Origin: Thiohalorhabdus sp. Cl-TMA | Lineage (GTDB): Bacteria > Pseudomonadota > Gammaproteobacteria > Thiohalorhabdales > Thiohalorhabdaceae | Direction of reading: 5' to 3' | NCBI RefSeq assembly: GCF_041821045.1 | Contig: NZ_JBGUAW010000008.1 | Location: 186,001 to 250,000 of the forward strand | Length of the DNA: 64,000 nucleotides | Shown here: positions 1 to 7,988 of the stretch, piece after piece | Position numbering within the stretch: the first letter of the stretch is position 1 | How the letters are laid out: every line of letters starts with the position of its first letter | Translations under genes and position numbers: made by a program | Notes under the pieces: generated by a model | What the model saw: only the letters and a program-made list of their open reading frames with translations | The model's database searches: none | Told to the model about the DNA's origin: nothing

Positions 1-416
1 GGAAATTCGGGGCACTCCATAACCGGCAGCAGACCGGGCCGCCACTCCGGTCTGGCTTACGTGAAATCCCTATATCGTTTTAAACCACTTCGGGGGCCCT
101 GTTAAAGGGGGGATCGGCACCCTGCACCGAGGGATTAGCCGGTAGGATTTTGCTTGATCAGGAGGGGTTAAATTGTAGTGACTGCTAACTTACACGCTTG
201 TTATTCAGGGTTTACCACTACCCCACGCGAAGGGGTAGTCACCGCTCCCGAAGCACCGCGAATCGGGGCACTCGCCGTAAAAATTTTTCTTGGAGCGAAG
301 ACCGGAACGGCCGTCCCTGCCAGGGCATACCCCGTTTGGCGTATACGTGCAGCCTATCCCGTCAACGGCCGGATACCGTAAGCGACGCGCACGGCCAAGA
401 ACCCGCCCGGAACGGA
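1..416. other. Non-coding stretch, no supportable gene
   Basis: No reading frame here looks like a protein: the open frames are short, overlap on both strands and lack a recognisable motif. The stretch is visibly less GC-rich than the rest of the window between about 60 and 300. It holds two hairpins: CAGACCGG/CCGGTCTG at 30-54 and a perfect 8-bp stem ACTACCCC/GGGGTAGT at 217-239. The phrase TCGGGGCACTC occurs near position 7 and again near 263. It lies downstream of the sat-cysC terminator. A structured RNA or a decayed gene is possible but unproven. Confidence 0.4.
217..239. repeat. Perfect 8-bp inverted repeat (hairpin)
   Basis: ACTACCCC and GGGGTAGT form a perfect stem around a 7-nt loop. 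No T run follows on either strand, so it is not an obvious intrinsic terminator. It could be a protein-binding palindrome or part of an RNA structure. Confidence 0.45.
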
Positions 417-444
417 AAACGGCGGCCCAGGCAGGCCGCCGTTT
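417..444 (-). terminator. Rho-independent terminator after sat-cysC
   Basis: AAACGGCGGCC pairs with GGCCGCCGTTT across a 6-nt loop. Read on the minus strand the hairpin ends in TTTTCC about 32 nt after the sat-cysC stop codon, so it should end that transcript. Confidence 0.75.
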
Positions 445-475
445 CGCCTTTTCCGACGATTTCCCCTGGAGGGAG

Positions 476-2188
476 CTAGCGCAGGTACCCCTCATTTTCC
501 AGATGGAACAGCACCTCCTGGGCGGCCTCCATGGGGGTCAGGTCGGTGGTGTCGATGGCCACTTCCGGATCGACGGGCGCCTCGTACGGGTCGTCGATGC
601 CGGTGAACTCGGTGATCTGCCCGGCCCGCGCCTTGGCGTACAGCCCCTTGCGGTCGCGCGCTTCGCACACCTCCAAGGGCGTTTTGACGTGCACTTCCAC
701 GAAGCCGCCGTAGCCTTCGATCAGCTGGCGGTTCTCCTCGCGCACGCCCCGGTAGGGGGCGATCGGCGCGCAGATGGCGATGCCGCCGTTCTTGGTGATC
801 TCGCTGGCGACGAAGCCGATGCGCCGCACGTTGAGGTTGCGGTGGTCCCGCGAGAAGCCCAGCTCGCTGGACAGGTTCTGGCGCACGATGTCGCCGTCGA
901 GCAGGGTCACGGGGCGCCCGCCGAGCTCCCGGAAGCGCGCCAGCAGGACGTTGGCCACGGTGGATTTGCCGGAGCCGGACAGGCCGGTGAAGAAGATGGT
1001 CAGGCCCTGCTTGTGCTTGGGCGGATGGCTGCGCCGCAGCTCGGCCACTACGTTGGGGTAGGAGAACCACTCGGGGATGTCGAGGCCTTCGCGCAGGCGC
1101 CGCCGCACTTCGGTGCCGGAGATCTTCTTGACGGTGGCGTCACTCGGGATCTCGTCGACGGGCAGGTACTCGGCGCGCTCCTCGACGTAGGCCATCTCCT
1201 GGAAGGGCACCATGCGGATGCCGAGCTCGTGGGCGTACTCGGCCACCAGCGCCTGGGCGTCGTAGGGGCCGTAGAAGTCCTCGCCGTCGCCGTTCTTGCC
1301 GGGGCCGGCGTGGTCGCGGCCGACGATGAAGTGGGTGCAGCCGTAGTTCTTGCGGATCAGGGCGTGCCACAGGGCTTCCCGCGGGCCGCCCATGCGCATG
1401 GCGAGCGGCAGCAGGGAGAGGGTCATCATCTTGTCGGGGTAGTGCTCCGCCAGCGCCTGGTAGCAGCGCACCCGGGTGTAGTGGTCGATGTCGCCGGGCT
1501 TGGTCATGCCCACCACGGGGTGGATGAGCAGCCCCGCTTCCTGCTCGCTCGCCGCCCGCAGGGTGAGCTCCTGGTGGGCGCGGTGCATGGGGTTGCGGGT
1601 CTGGAAGGCCACCACTCGCCGCCAGCCGCGCCGGGCGAACTCGGCGCGCACCTCGGCGGGGGTCAGCCGCAGCTCGGTGAAGTCGTAGTGCAGCGGCAGC
1701 TGCACCCCCTCCACCCGGCCGCCCAGGTAGACGGGCCCGCTGTGGTCGAGCAGGTAGGCCACGCCGGGGTGGTGGCGGTCGGTGGTGCCGAACACCGCCT
1801 CCGCCTCGCGCGCCCGGTCCGGGCGGTAGGCCTCCTCGACATGCAGCACGGCGAGCATGAAGCCCTCGGCGTCGCGCAGCGCCACCGGCGCCCCCACTTC
1901 CAGCCCCGCCGCGGTCTCCTCGGTCACGTCCAGGGTGATCGGCATGGGCCACACGGTGCCGTCCGCCAGCCGGCAGCGCTCCACCACCCCCTGGTAGTCC
2001 TCCTCGCCGAGGAAGCCGGTGAGCGGCGAGAAGCCGCCGTTGACCAGCAGCTCCAGGTCGCACAGCTGCCGGTCGCTCAAGGTCAGCGACGGGTAGTCGA
2101 GGGAGGCCGCCTTCAGTGCCTCCGCCCGATCCTCGCTCACCCGCAGGTCGCACAACGTCCCCCCGTGGGGCTCAATCAGATGGTCCAT
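476..2188 (-). CDS. Bifunctional sulfate adenylyltransferase / adenylylsulfate kinase
   Basis: This 570-residue fusion joins ATP sulfurylase (about residues 1-390) to APS kinase (about 395-570). The sulfurylase half shows the QTRNPMHRAH nucleotide-binding motif and GRDHAGPG. The kinase half has the P-loop GLSGSGKST, DGDIVRQNL and KGLYAKARAG followed by FTGIDDPYE, so both domains look catalytically intact. Together they convert sulfate and ATP to APS and then PAPS. In sulfur oxidisers the sulfurylase can also run in reverse on APS. Similar fusions are known in Aquifex. The start codon follows GAGGAG. The gene is followed by a terminator. No cysD, cysN or cysH gene lies nearby, so the physiological direction is not settled by context. 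Confidence 0.95.
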   Translation of the reverse strand: MDHLIEPHGGTLCDLRVSEDRAEALKAASLDYPSLTLSDRQLCDLELLVNGGFSPLTGFLGEEDYQGVVERCRLADGTVWPMPITLDVTEETAAGLEVGAPVALRDAEGFMLAVLHVEEAYRPDRAREAEAVFGTTDRHHPGVAYLLDHSGPVYLGGRVEGVQLPLHYDFTELRLTPAEVRAEFARRGWRRVVAFQTRNPMHRAHQELTLRAASEQEAGLLIHPVVGMTKPGDIDHYTRVRCYQALAEHYPDKMMTLSLLPLAMRMGGPREALWHALIRKNYGCTHFIVGRDHAGPGKNGDGEDFYGPYDAQALVAEYAHELGIRMVPFQEMAYVEERAEYLPVDEIPSDATVKKISGTEVRRRLREGLDIPEWFSYPNVVAELRRSHPPKHKQGLTIFFTGLSGSGKSTVANVLLARFRELGGRPVTLLDGDIVRQNLSSELGFSRDHRNLNVRRIGFVASEITKNGGIAICAPIAPYRGVREENRQLIEGYGGFVEVHVKTPLEVCEARDRKGLYAKARAGQITEFTGIDDPYEAPVDPEVAIDTTDLTPMEAAQEVLFHLENEGYLR

Positions 2189-2251
2189 ATACTCCTCGAT
2201 TTACTACAGGACAGACAGCCCGTTAACCGCGGCCCCCGCGCAACAAGAGGC

Positions 2252-3160
2252 CTACTCTACCCCGGAAACCGCCCTGCTCTCCAATTCCTTGAGGCGGTTC
2301 CGGAGATATGTGGTCAATTCTTCTCCGAATTCCTGATGCCGCAGCCCAAACTCCATCTGCGCCTTGAGATAGCCGGCCTTGGAACCACAGTCGAAGCGCA
2401 CCCCCTGAAAGGGAAAGGCGTGCAGGGCCTCCCCGTAATCCGTGATCAGGGCCTGGAGGGCATCGGTGAGCTGTATCTCGCCGCCGGCACCGCGCCGGGC
2501 CCGGCTCAAGGGCTCGAATACCGTGGGGCTTAGGATATAACGGCCGATCACCCCGAGGTTGGACGGGGCCACCGCCGGCTCCGGCTTCTCCACGAGCCCG
2601 CGGACCGGATAGCTTGCCCCCTCCTGCGCGTCGGTGTCCACAACCCCATAGGACTTGACCGCCTGGGGCTCCACGGGCTCCACGGCCACCTGGCTCGCCC
2701 CGCCGCTGGCCTCGTAGGCCGCTTTCATCTGCGCGATGGCGCCCGGCTCCGCATCGATCAGATCATCCGGGAGCAGCACCGCGAACGGCTCGTCCCCCAC
2801 CACGTGCCGAGCGCACCAGACCGCATGTCCCAGCCCAAGGGGCTGCTTCTGGCGCACGTAGGTGACATCGGCCATATCCGATACCTCCCGGTATACCCGG
2901 GCGAGCTCTTCCTTGCCCTGGTCGAGCAGCAGGGTTTCCAGGCCGTTCTGATGGTCGAAGTGGTCCTCGATGGACCGCTTGCCGCGGCCGGTTACGAACA
3001 CCACCTGATCAATACCGGCCGCCACCGCTTCCTCCACGGCATACTGGATGAGCGGTTTGTCCACTACCGGCAGCATCTCCTTGGCCATGGCCTTGGTGGC
3101 GGGCAGAAACCTGGTGCCCATGCCGGCGACCGGGAATACGGCCTTGCGGATGGTCCGCAT
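2252..3160 (-). CDS. galU: UTP-glucose-1-phosphate uridylyltransferase
   Basis: A 302-residue nucleotidyltransferase that makes UDP-glucose from UTP and glucose-1-phosphate for polysaccharide and LPS synthesis. The N-terminal signature GMGTRFLPATKAMAKEMLP, the central VEKP segment and the GGEIQLTDAL stretch are typical of bacterial GalU, and the length is normal. The ATG at 3160 follows a strong AGGAGG site. The gene lies 63 bp upstream of sat-cysC on the same strand, so co-transcription is possible but the functional link is weak. Confidence 0.95.
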   Translation of the reverse strand: MRTIRKAVFPVAGMGTRFLPATKAMAKEMLPVVDKPLIQYAVEEAVAAGIDQVVFVTGRGKRSIEDHFDHQNGLETLLLDQGKEELARVYREVSDMADVTYVRQKQPLGLGHAVWCARHVVGDEPFAVLLPDDLIDAEPGAIAQMKAAYEASGGASQVAVEPVEPQAVKSYGVVDTDAQEGASYPVRGLVEKPEPAVAPSNLGVIGRYILSPTVFEPLSRARRGAGGEIQLTDALQALITDYGEALHAFPFQGVRFDCGSKAGYLKAQMEFGLRHQEFGEELTTYLRNRLKELESRAVSGVE

Positions 3161-3586
3161 CGCGGCCCTCCTCTGTCTACGTTTGCTTCAGGGTCCGGTT
3201 CGGAGACCGGCCCGCTGTCAACCGGATCAAGCATTATACCGGAGCGTCCACCTCGAGGGGATTCCCCCGAAACGCTCGACGGACGGACTTCCGTCCCGGA
3301 AGCCCCGTATCCGGCCCCCGGCGCCCCCCGTTGAAAGAAACCGGTCATCAAGCCCACCTGTAGCCCATTTTCCCCGTCAGGGCAACGCGGTCCCTGAAAA
3401 CCCGGTCCCGGCCTTAAGGCACCGCAGGAGGAACGTTGCATAAACCGGCGGGCCTGCCCCGCCGGACGAATCCCGGGATGGCCCGACCAAAGGCCGCCGG
3501 CTGGCCGGACATGACCTTATGAAGAATGCGGAAATTATGCTAGGTTGCCGCGTCACCCCTTCCCCCATCCCGAACCGGAGGCGCCC
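3161..3586. other. Divergent intergenic region between galU and the cytochrome c gene
   Basis: This 426-bp gap must hold the promoters of galU and the cytochrome gene. A GC-rich hairpin CCGGCGGG/CCCGCCGG lies at 3445-3465. An AGGAGG sequence at 3427-3432 precedes a 28-codon TTG-initiated frame (3436-3522) that ends before the cytochrome gene; it has no recognisable features. An AT-richer patch at 3515-3545 is the likeliest promoter area for the cytochrome gene. I see no convincing consensus promoter. Confidence 0.4.
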
Positions 3587-3997
3587 ATGCCCCGCCTGCT
3601 CCCGGCAACCACCTGTCTGATCCTGGTGACCGCGGCCTTGCTGTCCGGCTCGATAGCCGCTGCGGAACGGACAGGCCTATCCGGGGAAGCCATTTACAAA
3701 ACCAAATGCCTGCTCTGCCACCCCGACTCGCCCGGCATGGAGGACGGGCCCGGGTACAAGGCGCGTCCCGGGGCGGTACCCTTGTGGACCCTCTACGAGG
3801 AGAAAGGGGGCTGGCGGGATTCCCAGATCGGCCTGGGCCGGTGGAGCGATGCGCGCATGGACCAATGGCTCCGCTATCCCAAGGGGATGAAGCCGGGAAC
3901 CTCCATGATCGAGGTACCGCTGGACCAGGCCGAACGCCGCGCTGTGATCCGGTATATCAAGCAGCTCGGCCGCAAATACGGTGATCAGGAGACGTAA
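3587..3997 (+). CDS. Secreted monohaem cytochrome c (class I)
   Basis: This 136-residue protein starts with a signal peptide (hydrophobic core at about residues 8-24, cleavage near AAA-E). One haem-binding CLLCH motif follows at residues 41-45, and the KGMKPGTSM segment offers the distal methionine ligand. It is predicted to be a small periplasmic electron carrier. The ATG at 3587 follows GGAG with 6-nt spacing; an upstream in-frame start would add 14 residues before the signal peptide and has poorer support. It converges on aroD and overlaps it by 13 bp. No partner oxidase or reductase is adjacent, so its redox partner is unknown. Confidence 0.85.
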   Translation: MPRLLPATTCLILVTAALLSGSIAAAERTGLSGEAIYKTKCLLCHPDSPGMEDGPGYKARPGAVPLWTLYEEKGGWRDSQIGLGRWSDARMDQWLRYPKGMKPGTSMIEVPLDQAERRAVIRYIKQLGRKYGDQET

Positions 3998-4680
3998 AAC
4001 CGCTCCAGCAGGGGGCCGAGCTCCTGCACCGGAAGCTGTCCCGGGGCGGTGGCCTCCTCGATGTGGGCGTAACACGCCCAGCTTCCGAAGATCCCGTTCA
4101 TGACGCGCGAAAGGCTTCCCTGCTCCCCCACCGCCATGGTGATGAGGGAGAAATGCTTGCTCCGCTCCCGGGTCCAGCATGCCAGATCGGCCATCTCCGC
4201 CGGCCCATCCACGCGGACCGCCGCCTTGAACCGGTCGGCCCCCTGCGCTTGCGCCTCCAGCGCCAGCACCTCCAGCCAGCCCACGCCGGGGAATTGATCG
4301 AAATTATGGTAGGAGGCGATCACCTCCGTCCCATGCGGACGGTGCGCCAGGGTCCATTCCAGCAGCTTCGGGGAATCGCGGAGCTCCACATCCACCCCGA
4401 CCGGCGTGACGGCCGCCCATACATCCAGAAGCATGGCCTGGCGCTCGCCCATTCCCCACTCCCGCATTCCCCCCTCGCCGGGACTGCGCGGAGTCAGCAG
4501 CAACGGACGGTCCCATCCCGCGATTGTCCGACAGAGCGAAACGGCCACCTCGTTTCCGCCTTCCACCGCGTCCAGACGCACCTCCACCAGGTCCGCGGGC
4601 CCCACCCGCGCCGCCCCATCCGCAGGCAGCGCGTCCGTGTTCGGGTAAGCCAGTGCGGCGATCAGGTTGGGACGCGGCAT
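3985..4680 (-). CDS. aroD: Type I 3-dehydroquinate dehydratase
   Basis: The 231-residue product dehydrates 3-dehydroquinate to 3-dehydroshikimate in the shikimate pathway through a Schiff base. The class I features are present: VDVELRD, the catalytic histidine in SYHNF, the Schiff-base lysine in RFKAAVRV, and the C-terminal GSLSRVMNGIFGS and APGQ segments. The ATG at 4680 is chosen because GGAG lies 6 nt upstream; in-frame starts further up lack a ribosome site and overlap a terminator. Type I enzymes are less common than type II in Proteobacteria but well known. The 3' end overlaps the convergent cytochrome gene. Confidence 0.88.
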   Translation of the reverse strand: MPRPNLIAALAYPNTDALPADGAARVGPADLVEVRLDAVEGGNEVAVSLCRTIAGWDRPLLLTPRSPGEGGMREWGMGERQAMLLDVWAAVTPVGVDVELRDSPKLLEWTLAHRPHGTEVIASYHNFDQFPGVGWLEVLALEAQAQGADRFKAAVRVDGPAEMADLACWTRERSKHFSLITMAVGEQGSLSRVMNGIFGSWACYAHIEEATAPGQLPVQELGPLLERFYVS

Positions 4681-4719
4681 CCGTTTCTCCGACATGTTCA
4701 ATGGGAACAAGCAATTATA

Positions 4720-4744
4720 AAGGCCGCGCCTTGGGCGCGGCCTT
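4720..4744 (-). terminator. Intrinsic terminator downstream of the ComEA-like gene
   Basis: AAGGCCGCGCC and GGCGCGGCCTT form an 11-bp perfect stem with a 3-nt loop. On the minus strand it lies just after the helix-hairpin-helix gene and is followed by TATAATTG, a short T-rich tail. It sits in the leader of aroD and separates the two genes. Confidence 0.7.
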
Positions 4745-4766
4745 GAAGACAAAAAGCTCCGTAGGC

Positions 4767-5033
4767 TTATTGGCCCACGGTAACCTTGTCTCGCATGCTT
4801 TCCAACGTCTTGGCCCCGATGCCGTCGACCTCCGCCAGCTGGGCGACCGAATCGAAGCCGTCATTATCTTCCCGGAAAGCGATGATGCGTTCGGCGAGCA
4901 CCTCACCGATCCCGTTCAGAGCGATCAGCTCCTCGGAATTAGCCTGGTTGAGGTTCACGGGCTCAGCCGCGTGGCCCAGAGTGGGCAGGCAGGTGGCTAC
5001 CGCCAGTACGAGTGCGACCAGATGCTGGCGCAT
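4767..5033 (-). CDS. Small secreted helix-hairpin-helix protein, ComEA family
   Basis: The 88-residue product has a signal peptide (residues 1-21, ending GHAAE) and then one tandem helix-hairpin-helix unit, NLNQANSEELIALNGIGEVLAERI and the DGIGAKTLESM repeat. This resembles the DNA-binding end of ComEA and the many short ComEA-like proteins of Proteobacteria. It probably binds DNA without sequence preference in the periplasm and may help DNA uptake, but no other competence gene is nearby. The ATG at 5033 has AGGGGG 7 nt upstream and is preferred over an ATG 18 nt earlier. A terminator follows. Confidence 0.8.
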   Translation of the reverse strand: MRQHLVALVLAVATCLPTLGHAAEPVNLNQANSEELIALNGIGEVLAERIIAFREDNDGFDSVAQLAEVDGIGAKTLESMRDKVTVGQ

Positions 5034-5069
5034 CTTCTTCCCCCTTTTCAATGATTTTTAAGGAAGTTA

Positions 5070-5100
5070 ATTTTTGCCAGACACCTGATATTGCTGTCAA
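5070..5100 (-). promoter_or_regulatory. Candidate promoter of the ComEA-like gene
   Basis: A perfect TTGACA box lies on the minus strand at 5100-5095. The best downstream -10 is only an A/T run (AAAAAT at 5075-5070, 19-nt spacing), so the match is one-sided. The local AT richness supports a promoter. Confidence 0.35.
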
Positions 5101-5120
5101 TGGTTAACCAAAAAGACAGA

Positions 5121-5501
5121 CTAGGCCCCCTCGAGAACCACCGTGGCCAAGGCATAATCCCTTTCGTCCGAAAGGCTCAGGTGCGTCCGGACGACGCCCA
5201 GCTGGCGCCCGTGCTCGGCGGCCGCCCCGTGCAGGAACAGCTCCGGGGGCCGCCCGGGCGCGCGGCAAACCTCCAGATCCAGGAAGCGCACCCCCTGATG
5301 GATCCCGGTCCCCAGGGCTTTCGCCGCGGCCTCCTTGGCGGCGAAGCGGGAGGCCAGGTACAGCCCGGGGTCCCGGCGTGCCTCGGCGGCACGGCGCTCT
5401 TCCGTCGTCAGGAGGCGCTCCAGAAGGCGTTCCCCGTTGCGCTCCAGAGCGCGTCGGACCCGGTCAACGGCCACCAGGTCATTTCCGAGGCCCACGATCA
5501 C
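5121..5501 (-). CDS. acpS: Holo-[acyl-carrier-protein] synthase
   Basis: The 126-residue enzyme transfers phosphopantetheine from CoA to acyl carrier protein, activating fatty acid synthesis. It has the family signatures GLGNDLVAVDR near the N-terminus (metal-binding Asp) and RFAAKEAAAKALG in the middle (metal-binding Glu and Lys). Length is normal. It is the last gene of the recO-pdxJ-acpS run, 18 bp after pdxJ, the usual gammaproteobacterial order. Confidence 0.95.
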   Translation of the reverse strand: MIVGLGNDLVAVDRVRRALERNGERLLERLLTTEERRAAEARRDPGLYLASRFAAKEAAAKALGTGIHQGVRFLDLEVCRAPGRPPELFLHGAAAEHGRQLGVVRTHLSLSDERDYALATVVLEGA

Positions 5502-5519
5502 CCCACCTTTCCCCAGCGC

Positions 5520-6257
5520 TCAGGAACCACCGGATCCGGCCGCCTCCCGCATCAGCCGCTTCATTTCACGCACCGCCGGTCCCAGCCCGTCGAAAACCGC
5601 ACGCGCCACGATCGCATGGCCGATATTCAGCTCCCGGACCCCGGACAGCCCAGCCACCGGCTCCACATTGGTATAGTCCAGGCCGTGCCCGGCATGGACG
5701 CGCAGACCGAGACCGTGCGCCCGGACCACGGCGGATTCGATGCGCTCGAGCTCCCGCTGACGCTCCTCCCTGGAGGCAGCGTTGGCATAGGTACCGGTAT
5801 GCAGCTCCACCACCGGCGCCCCGGCCTTGGCCGCGGCCTCCAGCTGCTCGATGTCCGGATCGATGAACAGGGATACCCGAACCCCGGCGGCCGCCAGCCG
5901 TTCGCACGCCCACTGGACCGCGCTTACCTCGGAGGCGACATCGAGGCCGCCCTCGGTGGTCAGCTCGGCGCGCCGTTCCGGCACGAGGCAACAGTCCTCG
6001 GGACGGACCTGTTCGGCGACCGCCACCATCTCCTCCGTCATGGCCATCTCGAGGTTGAGCTTGGTCTGCACGGTCTCCGCCAGATACCGGATATCCCGGT
6101 CCTGGATGTGCCTGCGGTCCTCCCGCAGATGGGCTGTGATGCCGTCCGCGCCCGCCCGCTCCGCTTCAAGAGCGGCCTGGATGGGCTCCGGGTAGCGGGT
6201 CAGACGCGCCTGCCGGAGCGTGGCTATGTGGTCGATATTGACGCCGAGCTCGATCAT
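5520..6257 (-). CDS. pdxJ: Pyridoxine 5'-phosphate synthase
   Basis: The 245-residue TIM-barrel enzyme condenses 1-deoxyxylulose 5-phosphate with 3-amino-2-oxopropyl phosphate to give pyridoxine 5'-phosphate. [16 protein letters not shown] at the start, HLREDRRHI, and [10 protein letters not shown] near the C-terminus are characteristic. It lies between recO and acpS on the same strand, as in E. coli and many relatives. Confidence 0.96.
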   Translation of the reverse strand: MIELGVNIDHIATLRQARLTRYPEPIQAALEAERAGADGITAHLREDRRHIQDRDIRYLAETVQTKLNLEMAMTEEMVAVAEQVRPEDCCLVPERRAELTTEGGLDVASEVSAVQWACERLAAAGVRVSLFIDPDIEQLEAAAKAGAPVVELHTGTYANAASREERQRELERIESAVVRAHGLGLRVHAGHGLDYTNVEPVAGLSGVRELNIGHAIVARAVFDGLGPAVREMKRLMREAAGSGGS

Positions 6258-6341
6258 AGTGGCACTTCCATGGACAAACGGTTCCCGTGGCGGGATTCGG
6301 TACTGGAACCGGAAAGGGGAAAGGGTAACACAAGGCCGGAA

Positions 6342-7061
6342 TCAGGAAGGGGTCTTCCCACGCCGGAGGGACCGGAGTAGCGCCCGGCTTTCCAGGGGCC
6401 GGCTTCCCAGATGGGGCGCCAGAGCCTTCCGCATAAGATCCCGGGCCTGGCGGCGCGCTTCGGGATCGGGGGCCTCCTCCACCCCGGATATAAACCGGAC
6501 GGAATGGCCGGAGAAGGGAGCGGCGCCGTGGCTGCACGTTTCGCACAGGAGCCCCTGCTCGGCCTCCCACGCATAGGCGTTATCGCCGCTTACCGCTACT
6601 CCACACCCGGCGCAATGTCCCCAGTCCGGAGCCAGCCCGAGATCCTGTAGCAGGCATCGTTCGAAGGCCCGGAGCGGCTGGTCCCGCTCTCCCGCAGCCA
6701 GGGCCGCGAGGGCTGATTCGTAGATTCGAAACATGCGGGGATACGGATCGAATCGGGGGCAAAGGCGGACCAGGAGCTCATTCAGATAGAAGCCCAGGTA
6801 GAGCGCCTCTCCACCGAGGACCAGGGCCCGCCCGGCCGGCTCCACGTTCCCCAGGCTGCGCAGCTCCGAGCGGCCCGCCCAGGAGGCCCGAAGCGGTCTG
6901 AAGGGCTCCAGGACCGTGCCCCCCTTACGCGGCTTGCGGCCGCCGCGGGCCACCACTCCCACCCGGCCGTCCCGTTCCGCGAAGAGCTCCACCAGCAAGC
7001 TCGTCTCCCGGTAGGGCCTGCGGTGAAGAATGTACGCATTCTGGGGCTCGGTAGCGGTCAA
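6342..7061 (-). CDS. recO: DNA repair protein RecO
   Basis: A 239-residue recombination mediator that helps RecR load RecA onto SSB-coated single-stranded DNA. The N-terminal OB-fold begins with AYILHRRPYRETSLL, and the C-terminal part has a four-cysteine zinc site (CAGC and CETC). Length matches the family. The gene sits 30 bp downstream of era, the classical rnc-era-recO-pdxJ order. Confidence 0.93.
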   Translation of the reverse strand: MTATEPQNAYILHRRPYRETSLLVELFAERDGRVGVVARGGRKPRKGGTVLEPFRPLRASWAGRSELRSLGNVEPAGRALVLGGEALYLGFYLNELLVRLCPRFDPYPRMFRIYESALAALAAGERDQPLRAFERCLLQDLGLAPDWGHCAGCGVAVSGDNAYAWEAEQGLLCETCSHGAAPFSGHSVRFISGVEEAPDPEARRQARDLMRKALAPHLGSRPLESRALLRSLRRGKTPS

Positions 7062-7091
7062 GGTTCGCGCCTCGCGACTGCGGGCGGAGAC

Positions 7092-7988
7092 TCAATCCTC
7101 GTAGCCCAGCTCCCGCAGGGCCCGGTCGTCGCCGGTCCACCCCTCCCGGACCCGGACGAACAGCTCCAGATGGACCCGAGCCTCGAGGAGATGCTCTATG
7201 GCCTGCCGGGCCTGGGTTCCGATGGCCTTGATTCGGCGTCCCTCGCGGCCGAGCACGATGGCCTTCTGTCCTTCCCGCTCCACCAGGACGGTGGCGTTGA
7301 TGCGCGCCAAGCCTTCCTCTTCCTGGAACTGTTCCACCTGCACCTCCGTGGCGTAGGGAACCTCCTCGCCGAGCTGGTGGAAGACCTGCTCGCGGATAAG
7401 CTCCGCGCAGAGGAAACGGAGGCTGCGGTCGGTGATCTGGTCCTCCGGGAACAGGGGCGGGCCCTCGGGCAAATGCCCGGCGATCTCCGCCAGCAGCGGT
7501 TCCAGGTTATCCCGACGCTCGGCGGAAAGCGGCACCAGAGCGGCGAAGGCATGGCGGTCCTGCATCTCCTCCAGGAACGGCAGCAGCCGTTCCCGGGGAG
7601 AGACCCGATCCGACTTGTTGATGACGGCAATGACGGGGGTGCCCACCTCGCTCAGCCGGTCCAGGATGGCGGCATCCCCATCCGTCCAGCTCAAGGCCTC
7701 CACCACGAAGACCACCGCATCCACACCGTCCAGGGCGCTGATGGCGGCCTGGACCATGTACTGGTTGATCTTCTTCTTGGATTGGTGAATCCCCGGGGTA
7801 TCCACGAAGACCATCTGGGCGTCCTCGGCGGTGTGCACCCCCAGGAGCCGGTGGCGCGTGGTCTGGGGACGCCGCGAGACGATGGAGATCTTCTCGCCCA
7901 GGATGGCGTTCATGAGCGTGGATTTTCCCACGTTCGGCCGACCCACCAGCGCCACCATACCGCTACGGAAGCCCGACCCCTCACTCAT
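7092..7988 (-). CDS. era: GTPase Era, 30S ribosome assembly factor
   Basis: The 298-residue protein has an N-terminal GTPase domain (G1 GRPNVGKST, G3 DTPG, G4 NKSD) and a C-terminal KH domain that binds the 3' end of 16S rRNA. It helps 30S subunit maturation. The ATG at 7988 overlaps the end of rnc in ATGAGTGA, which fits translational coupling; an upstream in-frame start would lie inside rnc and is rejected. Confidence 0.96.
   Translation of the reverse strand: MSEGSGFRSGMVALVGRPNVGKSTLMNAILGEKISIVSRRPQTTRHRLLGVHTAEDAQMVFVDTPGIHQSKKKINQYMVQAAISALDGVDAVVFVVEALSWTDGDAAILDRLSEVGTPVIAVINKSDRVSPRERLLPFLEEMQDRHAFAALVPLSAERRDNLEPLLAEIAGHLPEGPPLFPEDQITDRSLRFLCAELIREQVFHQLGEEVPYATEVQVEQFQEEEGLARINATVLVEREGQKAIVLGREGRRIKAIGTQARQAIEHLLEARVHLELFVRVREGWTGDDRALRELGYED

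Noticed and set aside
290-2533. Long open frame of 747 codons on the plus strand
   Set aside because: It is the complement of sat-cysC, has no domain and is rich in low-complexity residues from GC-rich codons.
3217-3241. TTGACA and TATAAT-like boxes upstream of galU
   Set aside because: On the minus strand they occur in reversed order (TATAAT before TTGACA), so they cannot be a galU promoter.
5091-6380. 429-codon plus-strand open frame over acpS and pdxJ
   Set aside because: Shadow of genes on the minus strand; no motif.
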